From positions 248,001 to 312,000 of the forward strand of contig CAVTWS010000001.1 of NCBI GenBank assembly GCA_963738445.1: a stretch of 64,000 nt of DNA, read 5' to 3'. The translations under genes were made by a program, and so were the position numbers. The notes beneath the pieces were generated by a model, which did no database searches, had not been told where the DNA came from, and saw only the letters and a list, made by a program, of their open reading frames with translations. Shown piece after piece: positions 27,599 to 37,339 of the stretch; position 1 is the first letter of the stretch, and every line of letters begins with the position of its first letter. Source of the stretch: CAVTWS01 sp963738445 (lineage in GTDB: Bacteria; Actinomycetota; Acidimicrobiia; Acidimicrobiales; SHLQ01).

Positions 27599-30249
27599 AT
27601 GGCACGCGATCACGTTCACGCTCAACGGCGTGCGAGGTCGAGGTCGCCGACGACCATCCCCATCTGCTCGTCGGCGCTGCGCGAGGAGCTCGGCATCACT
27701 GTCGCCCAAGGACGGTTGCTCGCCGTCGGGCCAGTGCGGGTGCTGCACGGTGCTCATCGACGGCAAGGCGCGTCGTCTGCCTGCCAGGCTGGCAGTCGAC
27801 TCGATCGGCGCCAGGTCGAAGGTGCGGCGGTGACACGACGCTCGAGGGGCTCGACCCGCTCGAGGTCGAGCGGTACGCCGACGGCGTTCGCGGCGTGCGG
27901 CGCGCTCCAGTGCGGCTTCTGCACGCCGGGCATCGTGGTGCGCACCAAGGCGCTGATCGACAAGAAGGGCGCCGGCCTCACCCGCGACGAGGCGGCCCGC
28001 CACCTGGGCGCGCACCTGTGCCGCTGCACCGGCTACGTGAAGATCCTCGACGCCATCGAAGCGCTGGCCCGCGGCGACGATCCCCGAGGCCGGTCGCTTC
28101 CCGGCGGCGTCGGGACCCGCGGCATCAAGTACGAGGGGCGCGAGCTGGCCGTCGGGCCGACCGTACATCGACGACATCCGGTCCCCGGCATGCTCCACGG
28201 CGCGCTGCGCCTGACCGATCACGCCCGAGCCGACGTGGTCGAGCATCGACACCTCGGCGGCGCGCGGCCGTCGACGGGCGTGGTGGCGGTGTTCACCGCG
28301 GCCGACGTCCCCGGCGAGCTCCGCGTCGGCATCATCCACAAGGACTGGCCGGTCTTCATCCCCGAAGGCGGCCGCACCAGCTACCTCGGCGACGTGCTCG
28401 CCATCGTCGTGGCCGACGACCGCGCGACCGCCCGGCGGGCCGCCGAGCTCGTCGAGGTCGACTACGGCGTGCTGCGCCCCATCACCGATCCGGTCGCGAG
28501 CCATCGACGATCCCGAGACGCCGTGTGGGGCTACGACGGCAACGTCCTGTCGCGGTCGACGTACCGCCGGGGCGACGTCGACGCCGCGCTCGAGCGAGCG
28601 GCCCACGTCGTGCACGAGGTGTTCCAGACCCCGCGCATCGAGCACGCCTTCCTCGAGCCGGAGTCGACCCTGGCCGTGCCGACTCGACGACGGGCGGCCT
28701 GCACGTCTACTCCGGCGGTCAGGGCGTCTGGGACGACCGCAACGAGATCGCCCGCGTGCTCGGCGTCGATCGCCATCGGTCGTGACCGTCGAGCTGGTGT
28801 CCAACGGCGGCGCCTTCGGCGGCAAGGAGGACATGTCGAACCAGGCGCAGACCGCGCTCGGCGGCGTGGCTCCTGCAAGCGCCGGTGAAGTGCACGCTGA
28901 CCCGCGAGGAGTCGCTCCTCATGCATCCCAAGCGGCATCCGATCCGCATGGAGTACTGGGCCGGCTGCGACGCCGAGGGGAACCTCACCGCCGTCGAGGC
29001 CCGGATGATCGGCGACTCCGGTCCGTACGCGTCTGTCGGCATGAAGGTGCTGGAGCGGGCCGCCGGGCACGCCAGCGGGCCGTACCACGGTTCCGGCGAT
29101 CGACGTCGAAGCGGTCGCCGTCCGCACGAACAACCCGGTGTGCGGCGCGTTCCGCGGGTTCGGGGCCAACCAGGCGCAGTTCGCCATGGAGGGCGTGCTC
29201 GACCGCCTGGCCGAGAAGGTCGGCATCTCCGGGTTGGAGATGCGCAGGCGCAACGTCGATCGACCCCGGCGCGGTGTGGGGACCGGGCCAGATCATGGAC
29301 GACGGCTGCCTCGGCGCCGGGCGCTGCCTGGAGGCGGTGCGGCCCCACATCGAGGCGGCGCGCGCCGCGGGCAAGGCCGGTGGGGCTCGGGCTCGGGCTG
29401 AAGAACTCGGGCCTGGGCAACGGGTTCAAGGAGATCGCCAAGGCCGTCGTGCGGTTCCTCCCCCGGAGAGCACCCCCACCCGACGTGGCGACCGCTGCGA
29501 CGGACGGTCGAGGTGCGCCACTGCTGGACCGAGATGGGCCAGGGGATCCACACGGTCGCGCTGCAGGTCGCGGTGGAGGAGCTGGGGGTGCCGGCCGATC
29601 GCATCCGGGTCGTGGTCGACACGACCCGCGAGCTGGGCGCCGGCCAGACCACCGGGAGCCGGGGCACGCTGATGGGCGCGGGTTCGGTGGCCGACGCGTG
29701 CCGGAAGGCCATGGCCGACGGCTGCCAGGTCGGTGTGGACTACGAGGGCGAGTTCCGGGTCGACTGGACGAACTCGCTCACCGAGGGCGTCGCCAACCCG
29801 ATCATCCATTCGGCGTTCGGCTACGCCGCGCAGGTGGTGATCCTCGACCCCGAGACGGGCGAGATCGAGAAGGTCGTCGCCGCCCACGACGTCGGGCGGG
29901 CCGTCAACCCGACGCTCTGCGAGGGCCAGATCGAGGGCGCCGTCCACATGGGTCTCGGGTATGCGCTGACCGAGGGCTTCCCGGCCGACGAGGACGGCCG
30001 GCCGATCAACATGACGCTCCGGAGCCTCGGACATCATCCGGCCCAAGGACATGCCACCGGTCGAGGTGATCCTCGTCGAGGCGCCGCAGCCCAGGCTCCC
30101 TACGGCGATCAAGGGCGTGGGCGAGATCGGCCTCGTGCCGACCGCCGGGCGGTCGCCGCGGCGCTCCGGGCGACGACGGCACCTGGCACAACGAGCTGCC
30201 GATCCGCACGACCGCCGACCGCGAGCGGGCCTCGGCGTGGACCGCCTGA
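27599..30249 (+). CDS. Single-chain [2Fe-2S]/molybdenum hydroxylase (XdhD / selenium-dependent xanthine dehydrogenase-like), many frameshifts
   Basis: About 870 aa when joined. An N-terminal plant-type ferredoxin (SPKDGCSPSGQCGCC) and helical 2Fe-2S domain (GALQCGFCTPG, HLCRCTGY) are fused directly to the Mo-binding large-subunit fold (NGGAFGGKEDMSNQAQTAL, CGAFRGFGANQAQF, C-terminal KGVGEIGLVPTAGAV). This domain order without an FAD part matches the XdhD-type enzymes found with SsnA and YgfK in E. coli and clostridia. Substrate expected among purines. It starts one base after the D-carbamoylase stop. Confidence 0.75.
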
Positions 30250-30250
30250 C

Positions 30251-31320
30251 GTGAACGCCGGTGAAACCCCGGGCCTGGTCTGTGCCCACCACCACCTGTA
30301 CTCGGCGCTGGCCCGGGGGATGCCGGCGCCGCCGCGGACCCCGACCGCGTTCTGCGAGATCCTGGAGCAGGTCTGGTGGCGGCTCGACGCGCGCCCTCGA
30401 CCTCGAGATGCATCTACTGGTCGGCCAAGCTCGGCGCCCTCGAGGCGCTCGAGAGCGGGGACGCACCGCGATCATCGACCACCACGAATCGCCCAACGCC
30501 ATCGAGGGGTCGCTCTCGAGTCATCGCCGCGGCGTGTGCCGAGGTCGGCGTGCGGGTGGGCTGCGCCTACGGCGTCACCGATCGCACACGGCGGCTTCGA
30601 GTCCCGGCGGGGCATGACCGACGGTGCGCACAGAGCCTCGGCGAGAACGGCGGTTCCTGCCGACGGGTGGCCGCGGCATGGTCGGGCTCCACGCCGCGTT
30701 CACCTGCAGTGAGGACACCATCGAGGCGGCGGCCGACCTGGCCGTCGAGCTCGGGGTCGGCGTCCACGTCCACGTCGCCGAGGGCCCGGAGGATCGCCGC
30801 GGCGCCGGCCCGGCTCGCGCGCCACGCCACCGACGACTGGCTGCTCGCCCACGGCGTCCACCTGCCCGACGACCACGGCCTCCGCCGGGACGATCGTGCA
30901 CAACCCCCTCTCGAACCTCAACAACGCCGTCGGCTACGCCCGCCCGGCGCGGTTCGCCAACCCGGTCGCGCTCGGCACCGACGGCATCGGCGCCGACATG
31001 ATCGAGAGTTCCGGCTCGCCTACGCCCGCGGCTCCGGCGAGTCCGACGTCACCGCCTCGCCCGAGACGCCGTGGGCGATGGTTGGAGACGGGGCTGGGAC
31101 CTCGTTCCCGAGGCCGGAGCGATCGGGTGACGTGGACCGTACGAGCCGATGGAACCCTGGAGCCTGGCCTTCACCCCCGGTGTCCGCGCCGGTGCGGGTG
31201 GAGGTCGACGGCGGGGTGGTGTGGCGCGACGGAGCGCCGACGCGGGTCGACCCGGCCGAAGTGCGGGCCAAGGCCGCGGAGCCGCCCAGCGCTGTTCCGG
31301 AAGATGGAGGCGCCCCATGA
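30251..31320 (+). CDS. SsnA-like amidohydrolase lacking the usual N-terminal strands, frameshifted
   Basis: About 355 aa. It opens at TPGLVCAHHHLYSALARGMP, which in SsnA and ATZ/TRZ relatives lies some 55 residues into the protein, so the first half of the beta-sandwich is absent. The later metal residues are present: GVHVHVAEG, HNPLSNLNNAVGY and LGTDGIGADM. The C-terminal strands (VRVEVDGGVVWRDG) remain. SsnA goes with XdhD and YgfK in the purine/urate gene group. Start GTG one base after the Mo enzyme's stop; stop at 31318-31320. Confidence 0.65.
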
Positions 31321-31333
31321 GATCGGCCGCACA

Positions 31334-33119
31334 ATGACCGCAAGCGCCTCCGCTCACCCCGTTCCCGCTCGAGGTGCTGCTCGGCCGGATGGCCCACGAG
31401 TGGCCCACCCGGCAGCGGATCTTCGACCTGCGGCACCGTTTCTTCGACGCCGTCCGCCGCGCCCGACCTGTCGCGTCGAGTTCCTCGGCCGCCGGGCCGC
31501 CACCCCCTCGGCCCGGCGGCCGGCCCGCACACCCAGCTGGCCCAGAACATCGTCCTGGCCTGGCTCGGCGGCGGCGCGGCATCATCGAGCTCAAGACCGT
31601 CCAGGTGCTCGACGAGCTGGCCATCTCCCGGCCCTGCATCGACATGGAGACCGTCGGCTACAACGTCGAGTGGAGCCAGGAGCTGCGGATCGGCCAGTCG
31701 CTCGAGGAGTACGTCAAGGCCTGGATGATCATCGAGATCCTCCGCGGCTGGGAGCGAGCTCACGGCCCTTCCTCGGGCCCGACCCGGGGCCCCACGTCTT
31801 CGACATCTCGGTCGGCTACGACCTGGCCGGCATCTCGTCCGAGCCGGGTGGCCGCCTTCATCGACGGGCTCGTCGACGCCGCCGACGACGATCGAGCGGC
31901 TCGCGCCCGGAGATCCCCGAGCCGTTCGCCGCCTGGCGGGACCACCCCTTCCCGACCCGGGTCGCCGGCTCCGTGACCCTCTCGACGTTCCACGGCTGCC
32001 CTCCCGACGAGATCGAGGCCATCGCCAGGCACCTGATGACGCCGGCATGGCCTCGACGTCGTCGTCAAGCTCAACCCGACCCTGCTCGGGTTCGAGCCGG
32101 GTCGGCGAGATCCTGGCGACGAGCTCGGCTACGAGGAGGTCCGGCTCCGCCGCGCCGGCCTTCGACGCCGACCTCCAGTTCGCCCGCGGGCGTGGAGCTC
32201 ATCGGCGAGCTCGACTGCGTTCGCCCGGGCCCGCGGGCGGCGGTTCGGCGTCAAGCTCACCAACACCCTCGTGGTCGAGAACCACAGGGGCTTCCTGCCC
32301 GACGACCCGATGTACCTGTCGGGCCCGCCGCTCCACGTGCTCGCCACCGACCCTGCTCGACGAGCTCGACCGGCGCGCCTGGCGGCTCGCGATCGGTGGG
32401 AAGGACGGCACGGTCGAGGTGAGCTTCTCGGCCGGGGTGACACGAGGAGAACTTGGCCGAACGGTCGCCGGGTGGGGGTGGCGCCGATCACGGTCTGCTC
32501 CGACCTGCTGAAGCCGGGCGGGTACGGGCGGCTGGAGCCGATGCTGAGTCGCCCTGACCGAGGCCATGACCGCGGCCGGATGCGACGGATCTCGACGGCT
32601 TGGCGGGCGCATCGCGCGGGCGGCGGCGATCGCGGCCGGGTTCCCGGCGCCGGTCGCCGCCTACGTCGCCGGACTCCACGATCCCGGGCCGCGAACGGCG
32701 AGTACTACGCGTGCCGGCAACGCCAGGCTGCCTCGCCGCGTCGACCACGACCTCGAGACGTGGGGCTGCGTCGCCTGCAACCTCTGCGTGACCGTCTGCC
32801 CGAACGACGCCTTCTTCCGGCTCCCCACGCCCGAGGGACTGACCGCTACCGAGGTTCGGACATCGCCGGCAGCCAGCAGTACCTGGTCTTCGCCGAGCTG
32901 TGCAACGAGTGCGGCAACTGCATGGTCTTCTGCCCCGAGCAGGGCGACCCGGCGGCGGTGAAGCCGGCCCTGTTCCTCGACCGGTGCCGGTTCGACGCGG
33001 CCGACGGCCAGGCCTTCCTCCTCGATGGCGCCACCGTGGTCGCCAAGCCGGGCTTCGAGCCCGAGGTCCCGCGCCTCAGCCGCCTGCTCGGCGCCGCCGA
33101 GGGCAACCCTCTGGGTTGA
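31334..33119 (+). CDS. YgfK-like iron-sulfur protein lacking the central flavin/NAD domain, frameshifted
   Basis: About 590 aa when joined. The first 400 residues match the N-terminal barrel of YgfK (putative selenate reductase): GPAAGPHTQLAQNIVLAWL, IELKTVQVLDELAISRPCID, STFHGCPPDEIEAIA, VKLNPTLLGFEP, VCSDLLKPGGYGRL. YgfK then normally has a large FAD/NADPH domain. Here only about 60 residues separate the barrel from the C-terminal ferredoxin domain with two [4Fe-4S] motifs (WGCVACNLCVTVCPND and LCNECGNCMVFCPE). The precise start is unclear because of indels; ATG 31334 is used. Confidence 0.7.
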
Positions 33120-33122
33120 CGA

Positions 33123-34502
33123 TCAGCTGCACACAGCCGGCCCAGTGGTGGAATCGGTCCGCTGGAAGATCACGACCTCGCCGACGCTCGACGTGTACTC
33201 AGCGGTGTCAAGGCCGACGATCGTGAGCTGGCCGTTGTCGTAGGGGTTGCCCCACCCCGCCGGTGGGTTCCCGTTGCCGTCGGCGAGAGGGTCGGTGCGC
33301 CACCACCGGCCTCGGAACTGCAGCCATTCCACGCCGCAGTGGACGTACAGGTCGAATGGGCCTTCGGGGGAGGGGTAGGTGCCGTACTCGGCGAACCAGC
33401 CCCGGTCGACCGCGACCAGTGACTCGGCGAGCGCGAGCAGGGCGTCGGGCTCGAGGAGGTTGGACGACTCCAGCTGGACGTCGACGCCTGGACGCTCTTG
33501 CCACCACAGCGTCACCTGGAAGGGCGCTCGGGAACCCTGGCCATCGGACACGAACATCACGCCGGGTCGGCCGCGCACGATCACGTTCTCACTCGTCCCG
33601 AGTCCGCCAGCCGCTGGTCGGCGAAGCCAGGCGAATGGGTTGTCGATACCGCTCTCGGTACGAACCCACAGCTCGCCGCGATCCTCGTCGTCGTCGAACT
33701 GGATGACCTGGCTGTACTCGACGTACGGATCCGCCGTCGCCAGATCGTCGCCGACGAGCGCCATCCAGCCGTCGGGGAGGGCATCGGCCACCACGTCTGC
33801 TGGTGCGCCTCGGTCGGGACTGGCGTTGGGCTCAATGGACAGCGAGTCGAGCAGGGCGGCAGCACGGTCGATGGTGACGTCCTGGCCCAGATAGGCGGAG
33901 AGCGAAATGCCGGCGGACGTCACCCTGCTCAGGGAGCGGGTGCTCCCGTACTGGCAACCGATCCCGATCTCTGGCGGCAGATTCAGGTCGGTGGTGGTGC
34001 CCGATGTCGTGCACCCGATGGGGAAGGACTCGGACGCGGCGTACTCCACCACGACCATCCCGTTCGGTTCGTCCGGAGCGTCTGCGGTGCCGAAGAGGAG
34101 GGTCACGAAAGTCGATTGGCCACCGACTTCGCCGGTACTCGCTCCTTGGTCGGTGATCGGGAGGTCGAGTGGGTTCGGGGCCGGGTCGAACACGAGGGCG
34201 ATCCGCTCTACGTCCGTCGCGCTATCGACGTCGACGTGGTACGGGCTGGTGCCGCCGAGACTCGCCGCGGAGCCGGGGGAGGTCTGGATCAAGTCTTGGC
34301 CCTCGGGGTCGCGACGAAGGGCGAGGACGGTGGCGACACCGGCGATGACCAAAACCACCGCAACGGCATACGCGAGCTCGCGGCCGCCTCGGCGGTGGCC
34401 GCTCATGGGTGCAGTACCGCCGACGTTGGGCACGAGGCGGGGGAGGACCTCGTGGTACGTGGCGCGGAGGCGGCCCTCGAGCTGCTCGTCGGTCATGGTC
34501 AT
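33123..34502 (-). CDS. Membrane protein, probable anti-sigma-factor-like partner
   Basis: 459 aa, intact. A short cytoplasmic N-terminus (about 45 residues) is followed by one membrane segment (ELAYAVAVVLVIAGVATVLAL) and a large extracytoplasmic region with several Cys and Trp-rich stretches. The four-base overlap with the ECF sigma gene upstream is typical for sigma/anti-sigma pairs. The N-terminal part lacks the HxxxCxxC zinc motif, so direct anti-sigma activity is an inference from order and topology. Confidence 0.65.
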   Translation of the reverse strand: MTMTDEQLEGRLRATYHEVLPRLVPNVGGTAPMSGHRRGGRELAYAVAVVLVIAGVATVLALRRDPEGQDLIQTSPGSAASLGGTSPYHVDVDSATDVERIALVFDPAPNPLDLPITDQGASTGEVGGQSTFVTLLFGTADAPDEPNGMVVVEYAASESFPIGCTTSGTTTDLNLPPEIGIGCQYGSTRSLSRVTSAGISLSAYLGQDVTIDRAAALLDSLSIEPNASPDRGAPADVVADALPDGWMALVGDDLATADPYVEYSQVIQFDDDEDRGELWVRTESGIDNPFAWLRRPAAGGLGTSENVIVRGRPGVMFVSDGQGSRAPFQVTLWWQERPGVDVQLESSNLLEPDALLALAESLVAVDRGWFAEYGTYPSPEGPFDLYVHCGVEWLQFRGRWWRTDPLADGNGNPPAGWGNPYDNGQLTIVGLDTAEYTSSVGEVVIFQRTDSTTGPAVCS

Positions 34503-34984
34503 GGATGCTCCTCTCGCAGTTCGTCACGGAGACGGGCCAAGGCCCGATGCAGGGTCGACTTCACGGTCCCGAGTGGCCATCCGAGGATGTCCGCGATGTC
34601 GGCCTCGCTCCGGTCCTCCCAGTACCGCATCGCCACCACGGCCCGTTGGCGAGGTGGCAGCTTCGCAACAGCAGCCCACGTGTCGTCGATCTCCGGGATC
34701 GACGACACGCCGGGTGGCGGTGTGAGATGGCGGGCCGCCACCCGGCGGCGGCGCAGAACCTTCAGGCTGAGGTTGATGACGGACCTGTGCAGGTGGGCCG
34801 ACGGGTTATCGATGCCACCATTGCGCCGGTGCAGGTTGACGAACGCGTCGTGCACGATCTCCTCGGCGAGCGATCGGTCGAGTGTGATCGCCGCGGCGAT
34901 CCGCGTGAGCCGCAACCGGTCGGCCCGGTACACCTGGTCGAGATCGACAGGCTGCGTCTCCATACCCCAGTCGACCCCCTGCAC
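34499..34984 (-). CDS. ECF RNA polymerase sigma factor (SigE-like)
   Basis: 161 aa, intact (a start at METQPV, 34963, is also possible). Region 2 is read in LEEIVHDAFVNLHRR-like AEEIVHDAFVNLHRR, and region 4 in KLPPRQRAVVAMRYWEDRSE plus GWPLGTVKSTLHRALARL. It belongs to the short ECF group seen in actinobacteria and is expected to direct transcription of an envelope-stress or similar regulon under control of the coupled membrane protein. A 48-nt palindrome lies 67 bases upstream of its start. Confidence 0.85.
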   Translation of the reverse strand: MQGVDWGMETQPVDLDQVYRADRLRLTRIAAAITLDRSLAEEIVHDAFVNLHRRNGGIDNPSAHLHRSVINLSLKVLRRRRVAARHLTPPPGVSSIPEIDDTWAAVAKLPPRQRAVVAMRYWEDRSEADIADILGWPLGTVKSTLHRALARLRDELREEHP

Positions 34985-35050
34985 CCCGGAAAGGTTCCGT
35001 CATCCTGCCCGATCGACGTGAGCGACCGAGTTGCCTTGCCCGCCCACCCG

Positions 35051-35098
35051 TTCTGGGCGACCAGCGCGTTGTGGATGCGACACGAGAGTCGCCCAGAA
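35051..35098. repeat. 48-nt palindromic element, copy D
   Basis: TTCTGGGCGAC (35051-35061) pairs with GTCGCCCAGAA (35088-35098). The centre GTTGT-GGAT-GCGAC (35068-35081) forms an inner stem that needs two G-U pairs, which hints at an RNA form. Located between the divergent sigma-factor and membrane-protein genes. Same total length as copies A, B and C. Confidence 0.8.
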
Positions 35099-35235
35099 AC
35101 AGATGGGATCTGGGCCCCGAGACCCTCGGGCCGATCCCGGCCGGCCCGAGGGTCGCCGTCGGGCAGGGCGCACCCCTGTCGACCCGCCGCGGCTCCCGAA
35201 CCTCCGTCTCGTGGTGTCAGACTCCTGCGGCGGTG

Positions 35236-35675
35236 ATGTTGAGCATGGAGAGCGAAGTGTCGGATCGAGGAGTCGTCCTGGTGCGGCGGCGTTGGATCGG
35301 TTTCGTTCGCCTGAGCGAGACGGTGCTCGCAATCGTGCTCGTCGTCGGATCGCTCGGCGACGACACGTTCGGGCCGCATGCCCTGCCCTCGTGGACAGCG
35401 ATCTCATTGAAGCTCGTTGCCACGGTGGTGTTCGTATGGCAACTTCGTCGTTCCGCAGTCGATCTTCGATCGCTGCGCCGGGTTCCGCGAGCGCGTGGAC
35501 TCGGAGGCTTACTGATGGTCGCCTACTCGTGGATCGGTGGGAGCTCGAGTTCGCATCCGGCCCTCCCGTTCACGTTCAATTCGGCTCGCCAGCACCGGAT
35601 CGTCTCCAGGCGGCCTTGAACGATCTGGGTCCCCAGGTCGAGGTTCTCGGCGACGAGAAGCACCTGCGGCGGTGA
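35236..35675 (+). CDS. Small membrane protein, one frameshift
   Basis: About 145 aa. From ATG 35236 two hydrophobic segments can be read (ETVLAIVLVVGSL and WTAISLKLVATVVFVWQL). Near 35490-35505 the coding sense moves to another frame, continuing TDGRLLVDRWELEFASG, PAPDRLQAALNDLGPQVEVLG and ending at 35675. The result is two membrane helices followed by a soluble tail. No known family. It is followed by the DUF427 gene on the same strand. Confidence 0.45.
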
Positions 35676-35757
35676 CCCGGGACAGGGTGGCGTCGATTGC
35701 CGCAGACGTGCACGAGCGCGCCTCGGTGCGCGACGGCGGTGGCCGACACGGAGGTGA

Positions 35758-36450
35758 GTGGTGACCACAGTGGAGTCGGCCTGGGCGACGTACCCGGACT
35801 ACGTGATCGACGTGGAGCCCTGGCCCGGCGTGGCCCGGGCCTGGTACGGCGACGTGCTGCTGGCCGAGTCGACCAACGCGCTCCGGGTCAAAGGGGAGCG
35901 GCACGTCGACCGCCTCTACTTCCCCGAGGCCGACGTGCGGTGGGAGCACTTCACCGCGACCGATCACCATACGGTCTGCCCGTTCAAGGGCGAGGCCGAC
36001 TACTGGTCCCTGACCGCCGCCGAGCCGTCGCTGGATAACGTGGTGTGGGCCTACCGCACGCCGTTCCCGCAGGTCGGCGGCATCGAGGGCCACGTGTGCT
36101 TCTACGAGAGCCGCCTCCGGGTCGAGCTGCTCGATCACTGGCCCGGTGATCCCACGGACCGGGCGGTGTCGACGCAGTTTCCGGAGTGGGGCAGCGCCGG
36201 CGACCTCCTGCGCCTGCTCGAAGTCGCGCCGCTCGAGGGTCAACCAGGCCGGTTCGCGTCGCCGCCGTCCCCGACGGAGCGCAACGTGGTGGAGGGCGGG
36301 CACCAGCTCGCCCAGGGCGTGATCGCCGCCGCCAAGACGGTGCCCGGTCAGCGGGTGGTGTCGGCTCACATGATCTTCTCGAAGGCGGCTTCATTCGACC
36401 AGCCCCTCGACGTGGTGGCCGAGGTGCTCCGCCCGACACGGACGCCATGT
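35758..36450 (+). pseudogene. DUF427-thioesterase fusion, truncated at the 3' end
   Basis: The first 130 residues form a DUF427 domain (RAWYGDVLLAEST, FPEADVRWEHF, YWSLTAAEPSLDNVVWAY). The next 100 begin a TesB/acyl-CoA thioesterase hotdog (GHQLAQGVIAAAKTVPGQRVV, HMIFSKAASFDQPLDVVAEVLR). The homologous sequence stops abruptly near 36440, where the hotdog should go on for more than 100 residues. The rest of the open frame, to 36552, is antisense to the next gene. A deletion or rearrangement junction is inferred. Confidence 0.65.
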
Positions 36451-36469
36451 GAGCGGCGTCGGCACCACG

Positions 36470-37064
36470 TCAGCGGATCGAGGACTCTGCCCGTAGACGA
36501 GCAAGCGACCCAGGGAGATCGCGGCCGCGGGCGTACCCCCGCTCGTGGATGAGATTGCACGCGACGAGAGCCTGATCCCAGTCGGCGTCATTGGCAACGG
36601 ACGCCAAGGCGAGGGCGTCGCCGTAGTCCTGACGGCGCGTGCGGTCATCGGAGGACAGGAGCTTCAGGGCGATGAGGTGCCCGGTTGTGGCGACCGGGAT
36701 CGACAGTCCGGCGGCCAGGGAGAGCACGTCGGCTGCCCCTGCGATCTCGGCCTCGATCCCGCTCGAGGCGAAAAGGAGGTCGACCATCGTGCTGGAATCC
36801 GCGCGTGACCTGAGTCGAACCGCGGCGAGCCGATCCGTTGCGTCGTGTTCGACCGACGCGGCGAGCTCGTAGCCGATTGCCGTCAATTCGAACACGACCG
36901 TCTCCGCCGCTCGGTCGTCCTCCACGACGACGACGAGGTCGGCATCGCGTGTGAACCGGACCTCGGACCGGGCCGACACGGCGAGGCCCCCGACGAGCGC
37001 GAACTGTCGATGACGAGCGGTCAGATCGGACAGCGGCCGCGCTCACGGCACCGAGCAGGCTCAC
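36470..37064 (-). CDS. AbiEii-like nucleotidyltransferase (toxin-like), one frameshift
   Basis: About 195 aa. The motif LVGGLAVSARSEVRFTRDAD fits the GG...TxDxD active site of nucleotidyltransferase-fold toxins and related proteins. The body continues with VDLLFASSGIEAEIAGAAD and LIALKLLSSDDRTRRQDYGD, the conserved helical core of that group. The first residues (MSLLGAVSAAA, GTG 37064) are in another frame, joined near 37035-37045. It follows a 65-aa gene by six bases on the same strand, an arrangement like two-gene toxin-antitoxin systems. A role in phage defence or growth control is inference. Confidence 0.6.
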
Positions 37065-37070
37065 CTTTCG

Positions 37071-37268
37071 TTACCCGCGCGGCACGGTGCAGGGTCGCCC
37101 GGCGGCATCGCCGTGCTCGGCTCCCGGCCGTTGAGCCAACCAGGCGCGGAGCATCTCCTCGATCTCGCCCTCGGTCGCCGTCGGGTGCTCACGGCGGATC
37201 TGCTCCCGCTTGATGTCGCACCCCGCGGTGAACATGTCGTCGAGCACCTCGAGCACGTACTCCGTCAC
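37071..37268 (-). CDS. Small acidic protein paired with the nucleotidyltransferase
   Basis: 65 aa from GTG 37268: MTEYVLEVLDDMF, then REQIRREHPTATEGEIEEMLRAWL. It looks like a short helical bundle. Small genes of this size and composition often precede nucleotidyltransferase genes in minimal antitoxin-toxin pairs. No DNA-binding motif is clear. Confidence 0.5.
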   Translation of the reverse strand: MTEYVLEVLDDMFTAGCDIKREQIRREHPTATEGEIEEMLRAWLAQRPGAEHGDAAGRPCTVPRG

Positions 37269-37339
37269 AGAGATCAGTCTACGACTGGTTGCGACGCCAG
37301 CTCGGGCGTTCGAGTGGATCGTTCAGTCACGTCCGCACC

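Noticed and set aside
27599..30249. Selenocysteine (in-frame TGA) as a reason for the stops in the XdhD-like gene
   Set aside because: The breaks are frame changes at many places, not single in-frame TGA codons, and no SECIS-like hairpin was noticed. The selenium-dependent family name does not require Sec in the protein.
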